A DNA stretch of 64,000 bases from Apostichopus japonicus (lineage: Eukaryota; Echinodermata; Holothuroidea; Aspidochirotida; Stichopodidae). The stretch lies in the NCBI RefSeq assembly GCF_037975245.1, contig NC_092561.1:18638008-18702007 (forward strand), read 5' to 3'. A model generated the notes under the pieces. That model searched no databases and had not been told where the DNA came from. It worked only from the letters and a program-made list of their open reading frames with translations. This document shows, piece after piece, positions 23,274 to 36,835 of the stretch (the stretch's first letter is position 1; each line of letters begins with the position of its first letter). The position numbers and the translations under genes were made by a program.

Positions 23274-25447
23274 ATATTTAGGGAGCCTATCAACTCAGGA
23301 GCGCAACCATCATTTTTGTTACAAGGATCGGGGTGGACTGTGATTCGTAATATGGTCGTGAGGGGAGGGAAGGAGGGGGGTATAACCTAAAGGGGAGGCG
23401 GTTAGCGCCCCTCCTTTGAGAAATGTTGATAAGTTTGTTAATATTGGTATAGTGTGCATGTTCGTTAAGAATTTTTTAAAGGGTTATAGGTTTCGAATGC
23501 ACAATTTAAGTAAGATGTTAATGCCAATGTACTTTAGGATTCATTTGTGGAATTCTGATTGTCGGTGGAAGGTAGGGGTAGGAGCTGGATTTCATATTGT
23601 CATTGTTAACGAAAGGAACTAGCCAATGTCAATGTTCCGATTATATAAGTATTAATATGTATGGCATATATGTTTACTTAAATTGTCTCTTATTTCATAA
23701 GTTACGACTTTCGCTACTTTTATCTTGGCGACATGTTGATATGATATAATTTGATAACGATTTCCATATTATTTGAATACTAAACTAGTATGACAATGTA
23801 CGGTATATTAAATATAGTCACGTTTCAATTCACATAACTGAATTCATAAAGAAGTGTTCCTCTATACTTTTCTAAACACGAGTTCTTTAGTAAACCTCGT
23901 TGTTGTTCCTAATAGTACTTTTTTCATTTTGTTCGGCCTTCGACATGACAATTTGGTAATAACTGTACCCTTTTGTGATAAACTCAACCGATTTAAGGCA
24001 GTGATTCGTGGCAAACGAAAATAATTACGCTGTGGAAGGGATTTCTATGGGGTTTTTATAGCTACGAAAAGTATCATAGCAAAGGTATATGCGGACTGAC
24101 TTTTTGGGACGGGAGGGGGGGGGGTGAGGGGGTTGTATTAAAACAGGTTATCACGTGAGTACGAAGAAACCTTGGGAACACCATGTTTTGATGAGGAATA
24201 GAGAACAGCCACCGCTCAGAAAATAAAACCCTGCAGAGGTTTGGAACATGTTTATCAAAGTAATCAAATTTCAATGCACTGTTGATCGAAGCACAGTAAC
24301 AATTGAAGAATTGTTGAACCGATCAAAAACTGAATGATGAACGTGACAGAGCTAATATTGTACTTAAAATTATATATTTATATTTGTTTTATGGTTATTA
24401 AATCAATTCACCACGCATACAATTATAAAATACCTCGCACACACTTACACCATGAACAAAAAAACAAAAAAAAACACACAAGGTTGCGTGCATATTGTTT
24501 TATCGGTCTCGGGTAGGAAGCAAAATTAAAAGAACCCACTACCAACTACAAAGTTCTTCAAAAAAACTAATATTTACAAGCTTCACATCACGCTACCAAA
24601 TCACAGTACACCATGTTGAAGGTCAAGTATCCCCCATGACCTTGTAGAAAGACAATGCCAAATTCCCACTACATAAAATTGGATGTTCTGTTCAAATTTG
24701 CCCGACGGCCAGACTGACTACTCCTCGGCCTTCCAAGCCGAGATATTCTCCCCAACCCCAACTAGTGGAAGATTACGTGAATCTAGGGTCTCCTAACTAA
24801 ACTGGGCAGCAACTCCAATACATCTGAGTGCAGCTATGTAAATTTGGACCAGATCTTGATCAAAAACGTCACATCCATACCATTCACATGACCATATGCA
24901 AATTTTCCCGCTAATCTGAGCCACATTTTCGGTACTTTGAATATCGTCACTTAGTCTCCAATTGGCCCAAAGTGTGACTGCAATTAGTTAACCAGTCCCC
25001 CATTGGTTAGCTGAGAGTTTCCGTTTAAAGCTTCCGATTGGGCATTCTCTTTTTAAATGACTTGGGTTACCCCAAACCCAACAACCAACATTTTTGTGAG
25101 GAACTTCAACACCATAACACCCCGTGGGTTACCATTACTAAGCATCAATTCGTTAACTGCTGAATTTGTAAAGCTAGGTCATGATGAATTTATTTCATGT
25201 GCCTAGGTTCACTAGCTGAAGCTACTAGATTCTGAGCTTTCCTAGAAAATTTTAATTCCATGAGAGCTTCTTAATTAGAGTCGCAATAAAAGGACGTTCA
25301 CATTAACAATTTCGAGGAAGCAATAAACCTTGCACAAGATCGTGATACGTGGCGGAGGTTAATCACTGAGCATGTCGGATAGACGAGACTCAACTTTCTA
25401 CTTACTTCTATGAGAGATTCTTCCTCCTTTGCCGCTTCCAGTGTTAG
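23274..25447. other. Non-coding stretch, no gene recognised
   Basis: Contains a G-run at about 24110-24130 and short A-rich tracts. Small frames at 23416-23622 (+), 24074-24274 (-) and 24334-24516 (+) have no recognisable motif and no splice context. Confidence 0.6.
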
Positions 25448-26050
25448 TTACACAGACACGGGTTTACGCGGCCTCACAACAGTACGCTGTACCGCATTAT
25501 CTAAATATGAAATGGAATAATCACTTTCCAATTCGTTCTAAACTTCTGCAGGCATGTCTGGATATGCTGAATTCCCCATCCTTCGAATTTCTGCTGCCAA
25601 CTCAGCCAAAGATTTACCCTGTTTAAGCCTATGAATTCTAAGAAGTGCCCGATACAACTCGTTCTGCCCATACGTTCCAAATCGTATCTGAAACAAGCAA
25701 CACACATCCTGATATATTACCTTTAAAAAACTTCAAATGTATTAAAATCCAGAAAATATACATGTAAGTGTAGATTTATAAATAGGATATGAAAAACAGT
25801 TAAGAGATATCAAGAATAAAATAGCATGGAATATATGTACAAGTAATAAATCAAAAGTTAATATAAGAAATCAAGTATGTTAGAGTCTGGCTTACCCCTA
25901 TATGACCGAGCTGCATCCCCCTGCAGCTGTGTCAAGAGGAACAATAACTTATCCGCATCTTTCCATTCCTTCACATTACCACACAATTCAAAATGAGCCT
26001 TATAATCTTCACTTCCACCTCGATTATCCCAATATGGGCTAATCACCTTT
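25448..26050 (-). pseudogene. Gag-like (retrotransposon gag domain) segment with an intron-like gap
   Basis: Two - strand blocks. The first (26050-25896) reads PYWDNRGGSEDYKAHFELC, then WKDADKLLFLLTQLQGDAA. The second (25687-25448) reads RFGTYGQNELYRALLRIHRL, then LAELAAEIRRMGNSAYPDMP. Both match the typical core of Ty3/gypsy-type gag. Between them lie a good donor (G|GTAAGC) and a good acceptor (TTGTTTCAG), but joining at those sites is out of frame, and a TAG follows the motif AYPDMPAEV. It is either a decayed element or the fossil of a host gene built from gag. No pol is seen nearby. Confidence 0.7.
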
Positions 26051-28260
26051 GTGCTATAAAATTCACCCGTAGATGGATATAGAGTCTCAGTAATATTACA
26101 TAGAGTATTGGTTCAATAAACAGTGAAATGTTTGTAAGTTGATTACAACATGAAATAATACATTCCTCTAGCATATCAAACCAATAAATTTTAATATATG
26201 TAGTGATTGCGAGTCAATAGCCAAGTTTTTGCCCCGTGAAAGCTAGATATGAGTTGGGACACATTTGTTTCTCCATGATTTGACTGTTTTCACGTCCACC
26301 CATCGATGAGTGTCACAAACTTAAACAAAAATGGACAACTGATTGCTGCCTACTTGCAAAGAACCATTTTCGGTGGGAAAAGGTACACTGTTTTGATTGT
26401 AGGCTACCTATCAGTACTGAAAAATACAACTTACACCGACAAGATTGAACTGTAATGAATAGCTATAGTGTAACAACAATTCACTCTGTATAGTCTACTC
26501 TTGTTTATGCCGCGTGTATAAATGTTATGTATGTTCTGTCAGATAACACTGGATTTCCTATTAGTAAAAACAGATTTCTTACTAGTAGTGCAGCTGTAAA
26601 TAGCCAATCACATGGACTGTTTTTTAATTAAATAACATACCCCCAAGGTTCATCCAAACAAAATATTTTTTCTTACAACACAACCATTCCCGTTACTTTC
26701 ACGTATACATACAGTAAGAGCCCACATACTTACACCTACATAAAAACAATTCTTCACAATCCTGATGTATGGTGAATTAGAATATCTCATTTAGGTACAC
26801 ATTACATGTAGGGATTGAGAAAATAATTCAAAAGTTGATGATACATGATGGTATGATGATTCTTAAACGTAACCTCTGGTACAAAATAGTTGAAACCGCT
26901 ATTACGCATCACATATACCCGTAGACATTTGATGGTTTAGTTCGCAAGCTCGTAACTAGTTTAATGTTCAGCTCAGCCTAGCCAGACTTTCAGCACAGTA
27001 TACTAATGTATAAATGGCTAGCCTTTGTGTTTTTGTAGCCTACTTTGAAGTTGAATCGACTGTTGTCAGACTTGCATGTGATTTTGTTGGCGAACGAAGT
27101 ACATTGATTCCAAAGTCATTCGGAGTTTTGTACGGTGACTGTCTTCTTCACTGCATTCTATTAACAAAATCTTTCAAAATGACGACCATTAGCTAACAGT
27201 GACCAAAACACCAAAGACTGATTTAATTGTCATAAACTGTTAACAGTTCGACGTTTAAAGTTGTAACCAGCTGCATATCTAAATGTATTCAACACTCTGT
27301 AAATATAATCTCGTTTCTACTGATGTTTACTTCACTGCGTACCTTGAACTCAAAGAAAGACTGCGATTTTTGTACTGATTCGGTTCCATTATCAATGTCA
27401 AACCAAACAAGATTGATATGTATACCGTTTGTGTGTTTGTTTAAAAGATTTTGTAGATGTTTTAAATCTACAACCTCATATACGAATAACCCAATAATGT
27501 ACGTTGAACGAAATATTACTACTGTACCGACCTTTGATCCTGCATTAACGTTGATATATTATGTTCAAAATCTCAATGACATTTGTATAATTTGCTAATA
27601 TGTAATCCCTTAGATGCAACGGTGCTATAAATATATATGACAAGTCAACGTGTTTGTGCCCACGCAGTTGTCATGTGAATTGCTTCTTTCTTTATTGTAT
27701 ATTGTTCCTGGTTTGTGTGGGAATAATTTTGGCGGGAATTCTTCAGACAGCTCGTGGCTATTTTTGCAAAAGAAATGTGGGCGCGTGTGAAAAGGTTTTG
27801 TATGTTCTGTCCAATACACCGGCCGTCCAAAAACTGACATCCTAGTAATAATGCAGATTTGTTTGTTAAATAGCCAATTTTATGGATTGCTGTGGTTTAT
27901 AAAAAAATAATGCCTGCGTGATATCCGACGTACAACGAGTCCAATTTCTTTGGCGAACAACACAACCGTTCGTTATTTTCACGTATACATACCGTGGGAG
28001 CTAACACGTACGTATGTGTACCAACAGAGGAAGCACAGAGAGCGCACTTTGACTGACGTTCTCCGGATGGTGGCTGTCAGAGAAGTCCACAATAGGCGTA
28101 TTTTCTGTAAGTCCTTTGAAAATTTAATTTGTAATTTAATTTGTAAGAGAATCATTGATAAGCGTATCCGACGTGACTGTCGTAATTTGTGTATAATTTT
28201 AGGGGTATTCATTAGACATTAGTCTCTTTGGCATAAGAATAACGTTTTGTTACGAAGAGA
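26051..28260. other. Intergenic stretch with a diverged duplicated segment
   Basis: Parts of about 26510-26740 and 27795-28010 resemble each other ('tatgttctgtc', 'aaatagccaat', 'ttttcacgtatacatac' or 'ctttcacgtatacatac'), suggesting two diverged copies of a repeat. Small frames at 27014-27196, 27323-27598 and 27950-28222 are unrecognised. Confidence 0.5.
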
Positions 28261-28269
28261 AGTAGTCGC

Positions 28270-28352
28270 ACACAGTGTAAACCCTACTTAACTCGTTCAC
28301 GAGAATCCAGAAAATGTGGCCAAAATTATATTTGCGTATATGTTTAGTATAC

Positions 28353-28442
<90 letters not shown>

Positions 28443-28520
28443 GTGTAAACCCTACTTAACTCGTTCACGAGAATCCAGAAAATGTGGCCAAAATTATATT
28501 TGCGTATATGTTTAGTATAC

Positions 28521-28572
<52 letters not shown>

Positions 28573-28587
28573 ATATATATATATGGC

Positions 28588-28630
<43 letters not shown>
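28270..28630. repeat. 168-bp tandem duplication built of a unique block plus (TA)n
   Basis: A block of about 93 bp containing 'gtgtaaaccctacttaactc' and 'atatttgcgtatatg' occurs at about 28272-28355 and 28440-28523, each copy followed by a (TA)n run. The two copies are virtually identical, so the duplication is recent or the region is homogenised. Confidence 0.9.
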
Positions 28631-28634
<4 letters not shown>

Positions 28635-30076
28635 GCCGATTAATTTTTCACAGTCATTACAAGCACGGTTTACGAAAGAGGAACTAACTAGTAAGGTCGG
28701 TTACACCCAAACTAAAGCTTTGGTTCGTTGAGCATTTTGAATGAGTGAGCGTTATTGCCTAATATAGCCAATGTGAATCATTTCGAGGTGAAAGATGTGT
28801 TTGTTCTACACGTGAATACATTCCATTCCAATGCCAAGTTTTTATAATTCAGTGAGTATTCTACACTGTATAGGACACATAAATAACAAAAGCCCACGCG
28901 CAAAGCAGATGATATGCAGGGAAGAAGTAGCAGTAACTGGTCCTAAAGTGCCGCATTTGACTTACATCAGTCAACAAATAACACTGTAGTTAAGTGTCGA
29001 TCAAATTAAAATGTTGATATATGTTGTATTTGTGAATGGTTATTGGTAATTGTATGGTGATAGTGTAAAAGGAGAAGAAAATGATTTTCGTCATTTGTCT
29101 CTGTGTATTTATTCTGTCGTTTAATTTAAATTATGGTTTATCATGACAAATAATAAAGTGTAAATGAAAGCAGTATAAAACATTTCATTTGTCTCCATGT
29201 GCGTCAGAGTGATATAGTAACATATGAACGATATGAAACGACACACCACTTGAGTTCAGATAGAAATTTCATTTCATTTTTAGTCCATGCTATATGCCAC
29301 AACTTATGGTCACTACAATATATCATGACAAACCTGGTCAGGGAATTCTAGATTTAACTTTATATTGGACTTGTTCGGTAATTTCTGATAACCGGAGCGT
29401 GGAGAATTTTTTTTTTGAGTAAAGATACACCCTAGATCACCGGAAATTACCCTTTCCTGGCCTTGCTTATTTGCAGATAAATGAATAATAGATAGGTTTC
29501 ATCGCCAAAAAAATGTGACAAATGTCTATAAGTAGATGAAAGCGCAATAAAAAAGTAAATAATCGCGAATAAGTAAAAAGTGGTAAAAAGCTCAAAAGGG
29601 CGCCAGCAGTCCATTTGAGTCCGTCAGGGGGGGGGGGGGCATCCGCCCCCCTGACTGTATGGACGCTCCTCCACTGGCTGTATATTTTTGGGGAAAACAA
29701 ATTATTTTCAAAATGCTCAGGAATTGCAGATGGTCGAGGCAAAAACAACCAAAATTCGACAAAACATCATTTCGAAGTTATTAATGGCTAGTTTCCCATC
29801 AGTTTAGACGATAACCTCACCCATTTCAATATCTTCACAGTATCATTTCACAAACCTCTAAATGTGAGATAAATTTGTGTTTGACTCACAACTTCAACTA
29901 TCCCCGGCCCCGCTTAATGCTCATATTCTACAGATCTTCACTACGATTGTTATCCTTATTTTCGTTTTAACTGAAGAGTCCGCAGGAATAAATCCTCTAT
30001 AATTTCCTCACATGTCCCAAACTATCCAGTTTTGTGTTCTTTAAGATTAATATAGAAAACCAGAAAAGAAATGATT
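28631..30076. other. Intergenic, one inverted G/C-run
   Basis: A run of 12 G's at 29627-29639 followed by 'catccgcccccctgac' can pair with preceding 'gtcagggggg', forming a G/C hairpin. No gene recognised. Confidence 0.55.
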
Positions 30077-30421
30077 TCAAATGTATCTTAACATAATAAA
30101 TACCATTAAACCCTGTAATTCTTTTTCAACAGCCTGTAAATTCTTGTCCATTTCTTTTGCTAGATGTTCCGAACCTTGACAAGCCCCCAAGTACTCTCTA
30201 AAAACTTGGTATGCATTTTCTCCCCTCTTTTTGATGATTTTTACAAACTCCGTGACTTTTTCTTTCTCTGTAACTTTGGCGTTGATTTTCTCGTCGTCTA
30301 TGTCTTTAAGAATTTCTTTACTTTTGAGATGAATAATTGCAGGCGTGACATCAAGGTCCTCACTCAGATTCTCTAGCGTCCTATCTAAGGTCTTCCTTTT
30401 TTCTGTAGGCATAGCCATCAT
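30077..30421 (-). CDS. CARD-domain protein, N-terminal exon
   Basis: A Met start at 30421 opens a 114-codon frame. Residues about 8-95 have the helix pattern of a caspase-recruitment domain: LDRTLENLSEDL, then a middle helix HLKSKEILKDID, TEKEKVTEFVKIIKKRGENA, and YQVFREYLGACQ. The 'KRG-x-x-A-x-x-x-F' stretch is characteristic of CARD helices 4-5. CARDs recruit caspases or other CARD adaptors in apoptosis and innate signalling. The frame runs on to a stop at 30077; a donor could also be used near 30110 (ATG|GTATTT, or CAGG|GTTTAA), so the exon end is uncertain. Partner exons are unknown. A gag-like segment lies about 4 kb downstream on the same strand. Confidence 0.65.
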   Translation of the reverse strand: MMAMPTEKRKTLDRTLENLSEDLDVTPAIIHLKSKEILKDIDDEKINAKVTEKEKVTEFVKIIKKRGENAYQVFREYLGACQGSEHLAKEMDKNLQAVEKELQGLMVFIMLRYI

Positions 30422-30989
30422 TGAATATTATATCACAAATACCCAAGTAAATCTTTAAAAAAAAGACAAAAACACAACACTGATTAAACATAGATCAGAA
30501 ATGACAGAATGTTCATAACATAGCAATGCAAATACACAAGGTTGAACAGCTTAAAATGTATTGGATACATATAAATTCCAACTTCACAATATATCTATGA
30601 CTAAGCCTAATAGCGTAACTTTATTAAATCTAGGTCTCTGACTAGGTTACTAATATTATTCTAAAGCCTAGGCCCTGTTAGGATACGTCACCTCATGTAG
30701 TGTTCAAGCAGGAACTGGTACCAACTCCTCCATGATCAATTGATTAACCAGACATTTGAGACAAGTCACGCAGATCATTGTCTCTACTACAAAAGGGTTG
30801 GAATTTCCATTAGTTATATTCTAGTTTGGGTTGATGACCATGTCATTGCGTTGGCAATGGAAACCTTGTCAATAAATTCAAGGGCTCCATGAAACGTAAG
30901 TTCAATATGAAAGTTATAATGAACTTTTCATACTAATTAGCAATAGACTCTGCACAAGGTTGAGACTTCACTGAAACAAAGTAGGTACA

Positions 30990-31710
30990 TTGTGATTGGA
31001 TTTTAAAATTAGGATTGCAAACAGGAATTTGTGGGCAGCCTGATATTTCCAGCTACTCGTACCAGAATTGAGTTCTTATGTGTGGTCGGGGAATTGTCCC
31101 AACATTTAGCTGATTCCAGAGTAGAAGACCTTACAACTGTTAAGCATATTCTATGACACCTGAAGGGCACTATTGGTTACATGTTGACCTATCGGAGGTG
31201 TGATACAGAGCCAATTACCTTAACCACTTATGGTGACTCTCATTGTACGAATTCGGACGACAGGAGAAGATCACAATATATCGCTTCTTTTAGAGTAAGG
31301 ATAATGGCCCAATATCCTGGAGAGCAAAGCGACAGCCCACGGTCGTCAACGTGTGACGCGGAGTAAATGGGTCAAGGAGACACTACCATGGAAGCACTCT
31401 ACCTCTTACACTTGTTAAAGGGGGTACTTGGTGAAGAACGGTCATGCGCCTACATAAAGGGTAATTATCAAGGGGCAACTGCATTATGTAAGCAAGCAAT
31501 ATTTTGCCAGAGATCCATCATATTGACATCGAGTATCACTTTATAAGGAGTGTAATAAATGAAGGAAACATTTATCTCCAATATTGTCCACCAGAGGAGA
31601 TGATCACTGATGTTCTAGTAGTTGTTAGTAAAAGAAGTCTACATTATGAGGTGAAGAGGGATGTTAAGATAAGTTACCTCATGCTCTGTTCAATCTGTAA
31701 TTAAGAGTAT
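30990..31710 (+). mobile_element. Decayed Ty1/copia fragment (end of RT, RNase H)
   Basis: In shifting frames the sequence shows the end of a copia-type polyprotein. LSQHLADSRVEDLTTVKHIL and HLKGTIGYMLTYRRCDTEPI come near 31090-31210. A Y-x-D-S segment (TYGDSHCTNSDDRR) follows, then HIDIEYHFIRSVINEGNIYL and the end motif 'PPEEMITDVL' near 31510-31600. These are the order and motifs of Ty1/copia RNase H. Frameshifts and stops (for example near 31145 and 31364) show that it is inactive. Upstream RT and integrase are missing. Confidence 0.8.
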
Positions 31711-34700
31711 GCACCCAAGACTTAGTGACGTCATCATTGTTTACCAAAATCCCATGTACTGCATGTTTCAGTATGACCCAAGAAAAACACGCACGTGAAT
31801 AAACTGTTGAGTTAGTAAAATCGTGTTTATTTTATTACTTTTGTTCAACCAAAATCCAGTATAGCTACAAACCCTACAGGCCCTACAGTTAGCTCAAGTT
31901 CTAACTGACGTTCGATGAAGCTGATCGAAGGAATATTGACTTAACATCTTTATTGTTTAAAGCAAGTTCCAAGTGAGGCCAATGCTTTGATTTGTTGCTG
32001 CTATACGTCATATGGTATAGATTCTTGGAATAAAGTATAGTGGGTACGCAATTTATATAGAGACCGTGTGTATACCCAGTATTGGTACCCGGATTTTAAG
32101 AGTTGCGTCCGCGGGGCGCAACGTCTTATAAATATTTGCGTCCTATCAGAAAAACTTGCGTCCCACAGTCCTCCATGAAAACATGCATCCACTTTAACAT
32201 ACCAAGAACACACAGTAGTTATAGTGACCCCTGGCAAAACATTGGCTCGTACGCAATGAATGCCTATTGTGATAGGTCTATAATGTGCATGAAAAAAAAT
32301 CAAATGATGAAAGCTGTAAATAGTTTACACCAACAAAATACTGTCAAATTCTGAAGCGGGAAATTTTGCCATAGATTAGTCACTATATATGCTGGCCAAG
32401 GCCTTATGCAGTGCGCACTTCTGTACGGGCTATACAACTCCTTTACATAGCGTCTAAGAAAATGTTTTGGGCTATGAATACGCTGTGAACAAAACCAATG
32501 TTAAGTCAAAATTGTGCCTAGACAGAAAATGCAAGAATAAAAATACCGCACTTTTTACTGATTTAATTGAAGCCCATAAATGATGAAGAAAATATAACGT
32601 ATAGATCTCAATGACATAAGAACACGCCCCTAAAGGCCTAGTACTTGCTCATATTGTTTATGAGCCCCTTTCAAAAGTCGTAAGTTATACTGTACATGTG
32701 TCAACAACACCTAACGTTATATTTATGTGCACACATATGATAGCCTAAAGCACAAACTTGGCTATCTCTACACAGGGGGCAGTAACCTTACAAGTAGTTA
32801 CTTTAAACAACAAACTTTGTTTTACTTTAGCACTATAGTTGCCAGAATGTTTGCAGACAATGGTAAGGGACTATAAGCCAAATAAAATCACAGGAAATTT
32901 GGAAACGCATCATTGACCACTTTCAGCACGAAAATCTTTGTAAAGGGAGTGTTGTTTACTCTATACTTTGAGGTTGATTGGTTCTTTTGAGAAGTTGTGG
33001 TTTTCAGTTTTTAGTGTCTTTGCAATTATGTAGAGACCGTGTGTATACTACCATTATTGGCCGAATTGGCATAAGTGTGAATTGTTGAAGAAAGCAATGT
33101 AAAATATGTATTGTTCACTACTAAAAGTCAGATAAAGGATTTAAAACTATAAAAACAGTTAATGTGATGTCCACAACTACAAAACTGGTTGAGAAGTAGA
33201 TGAGTATACGTGCCCAGTATAAGATAATTTAACATTAGCTCCTCTCTGAAAGAGGCATCAGAAGGGTATTAAAAAACTGATATTTTATAATAAGGAAAAA
33301 TAATTTAGTTTAGCTTAGTGACACGTTGCATATTTACCTTAATTCCCTCTGCATCGGTTGCATCCTCTTGCTCTCAGGGCAACTTAATGCAGGAAAATAT
33401 TTGCTACGTAAAGGTCATTTTAAATAATACATTTATTTAGGTCATGTATGTGATCAATCAGTTCAGGTCATGTTTTCTAACAGAAGGGTTCCCTGGACAT
33501 TCGGCAGGGTGTGAAATACCCAGATGCCAAAGCAATTTCTCAATCATTCCTGTTCTGACTTGTAGTTTGTAATATAATCAAGTGAGTGAAAGTCCAAAAG
33601 GATTTCGAATCGTGTCCACTTACAGTAGAAGAGCTTTGCAGGCGATCAAAACTTTGACTGACATTTGGCATTCAAAATACCTGTAAAGCGTGTTCTGTGT
33701 GAACACCGCATAGGTGGTAAAGACATAGTTGCAGTGGCATACATGCAATCTTTCTATGTGTAAACCTACAATTTAGCACCCTCTTTCATAAATTACAAGT
33801 GCCTAAAATCTATAAGTAAAAACAGTCACATACCCCTCGCCACCACCCATCTGTATAACTATGTTCTGCTGTTTCTGACTACATTAACCTAATACTGCAG
33901 CAAAAAAGGATTCTACAACCCCCTTCTATCTGTTAGATTCATTCTTGCGTCTGATTGGCTAATATGATTGCATCGGAACATTTCTGACAATCGGCTTTGA
34001 TTGTAGTGCGACTGCGTTATATAATACTGGTATTACTACCAGCATGGACTAACTCCGTGTCCGAGCAAAATGCACCACAACTTATTAGAGACCGAAATAA
34101 CTTCAACGCGTTGAAGTAACAAAGAACCTCCATTGAAAATCAATAACTAATTTTCAACTCCACCTCACAATAAAATGAGAAATTACTGTTGTTCTAGTTT
34201 CAATAATAGAGTTTACTTTATTAGCGTGTGCAACTTCCTAGATGAATCATATTTTGGATGGCACAGAGACAGTCTGTTGTTGCTGAGCAACATGGTTCAG
34301 TTTTACTTTCGGCAAAAAAAGCACATAATACATACAATATACTGAAAATCAATTGCCCTTTCAAGTGATCTTCTATGGACACATGGATATTCCATGCTTT
34401 GAACTAGAGTTTTCAACTAGAATCCCTCGCTCAAACTACTTTTTCTTCATATAAAAAGAGTTAGTGGTCTTTGAGCTTGTTTGTAAATCAGTCATATCAG
34501 AGATGGTCTACTGAGTCCATATTTTGAGGGGCAAAGTGCTTGGTATAACCTCATACAACAAATAATGAAAGGAGCTCTTATCAAACTAAACTAGGCCAAC
34601 TGTACAAGAACACAAACGTGTTCTTTTACAAGTAAATCTGGTATCCTCACGAATAATCACATGCCCACAACATTTTAGCAAAACCTTTGAAGCCTAGCCT

Positions 34701-35887
34701 GTTGGTCTTCCAGTTGTAGGCATAATATTAATATCATGTTGATCGCCTCAACCATGTAAAAAGAGTCAATTCTGTTTTCATGTGACAACAATTTTTAACC
34801 GATATGGCCTTAACGTTGCCATAGTAACTTATTTGCGAACAATTTAATAAAATAAACTGTAACGTTACTTCTTAAACTATCGTTACATTGTCACTATAAT
34901 TGTTGTAAGGTGTAAACACGACGAATGCTGAATTTGTTACTTGACAGTCATACAGAGTTCAAGGTATGTTTATAAACATACATTATGTACGTATTTATTC
35001 GTTATTGCTAGACAAAAGTCGCCATTTTGTTGTTCACCGTGACTAAATCACAGGAATTTGGACTAGATACATTCAAACATAATGAAGGTAAGAGAAACCG
35101 TCAGGAATCCTGCTCTTTTATTGGTTGTCGAACAGCCTTTAAAAATAATTGCTACAAATCTCGGTTTCCACCCAAGATTTTTTAGGTATTGTTAAAAACA
35201 AGCTTTTGTTTAATTTAATTTATCGTGCTGTAAATAAGGAATAAATTACTGCATGCTGTTTCTTATTGGCTCAAAATAAAACTAACTAAAAATAGGCGAC
35301 TCTGCGCATATCAATGTCACAGAATTTAGGGTCTTGACTATTCATCACCTATAATAGGCAGCCAAAAACAATTTATTCATGAAATGTTTGCCGTACCTGC
35401 CTCTACCCAACTGAACAAATCACGTACAAGAGCTCAGGGTGGAAGAAGAGTTTGCCGGTGTGTAAACTCAAGATACTGCCAATAGCCTGAACTCAATGTC
35501 ATAAATTGTGACATTTTCCATATCATTGACCTCTAATACATAAACTATTTAAAACTTGTGCAAGAAGTTTATGTCTCTCTACCAATAAATTATAGTGATC
35601 TATTGCAGAAAGGTTTCAACTCAATTAGCATGATGATATGTCTTGTGATTACATTGGTGTACAATAAACCAGAAAAGATTGACCAAACTTTATAAATCAA
35701 TAATTGCTTGCAGGTATGAACAGTAGATTCAAATTGCCAAACAATTTCAACATTATAATTGGGATGTATAGTCTGATGTCACTGGTTGCATACCTTTTTT
35801 TTAAATACGTGTACAATTGTACAATGAAACGAACTAAATATACGCTTGGCAACGTGTACATGATGTCATACCTTTTTTCTTTGGCAG
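31711..35887. other. Long non-coding stretch before the death-fold/TRIM gene
   Basis: No credible exon seen. The phrase 'agagaccgtgtgtatac' occurs at about 32059 and 33031, suggesting two pieces of one repeat. A short 'atgaag|gtaaga' near 35080 could be a tiny first coding exon of the following gene, but there is nothing to support it beyond the donor match and it would end in phase 0. Confidence 0.45.
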
Positions 35888-35923
35888 AATTGAACATGGA
35901 TGGAACAGACAGAAGTCGAACTG
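35888..35923 (+). CDS. Candidate 36-bp exon, copy 1 (phase 1-1)
   Basis: Lies between 'tctttggcag' and 'gtatga' and reads LNMDGTDRSRT with split codons at both ends. Its phase fits the DED-like exon at 37521. Because it is duplicated (copy 2 at 36800), the two may be alternative or tandem exons. It is very short and not confirmed. Confidence 0.4.
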
Positions 35924-36799
35924 GTATGAATGTGAAGAACAAAATACTTGCGTAATTGTCTTTATGGATCAATTTTGGTTCCAGTACTAACAACTTTGCA
36001 CTGAAACGATAGCATTATAATAGACAAAATTCATGTCTTCCAAAACTGCTATACAGAATTTGAACACCAAATTATCCCCTGGTATGTGATGCTTGCTTAT
36101 GCACACTGTATCTTAAATATTTCATTGTACATGAACTCCACACTTGGTTTGTGAATTCATCTTATAAACCAAATGGTCATCTGAGGTCAAATTCTGAATA
36201 CCCTGTGAAAGCGTCAGTATAATTCAATGAGTGCACCTTTATTCAGGTCAAAGTCATTTCAGTATTACAGTCAACAAGTCAAGTTGCAGGGTCTCACCTG
36301 TTTTATGAATTTCAAAGGTCCTGTGATGTCAGCCTGCGTCAAATATGAAAACACAGAAAATGCAAAATTCCAGAATTACATCTTTATTAACATCATAATA
36401 TGCATGTTGATCCACATTAGTGAGTAAAAGAAGCTTGAATGAACTTCATACTTGGTAGTGGTGGGTTCACATTATTGCAAGAACATTTCTGATCATTTGA
36501 AGTCGGTAATAGTGTTTGCAGTGCTACTGTTTAATGTTCGAATATAAAGTGTTTGTTTGATTCAAAGAATCACTAATGGAACTTGCTTTCTGGTTTTGTA
36601 TGCAGCAACACCGATAACCCTGTTCTGTTCTCCAACTGTCCCATGGAAACAATTTCTTTCAACATTCTTATTGGGATATTTAGTCTGTTGTGACTGGTTG
36701 CAAACTTTTATAAGATAGATATTCTTGTACAATAAACGAACTAGCTATACGCTTAGCAACTTGCACATGATGTAATATATTTTTATTGTTCTTTGGCAG

Positions 36800-36835
36800 A
36801 ACGTGACATGGATGGAACAGACGGAAGTCTAACTG
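36800..36835 (+). CDS. Candidate 36-bp exon, copy 2 (phase 1-1)
   Basis: Lies between 'tctttggcag' and 'gtatga' and reads RDMDGTDGSLT, the same length and phase as copy 1 with four amino-acid changes. Conservation of both splice sites and of the frame in the two copies supports a coding role. The skipped or included number of copies would not alter the frame. Confidence 0.45.
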
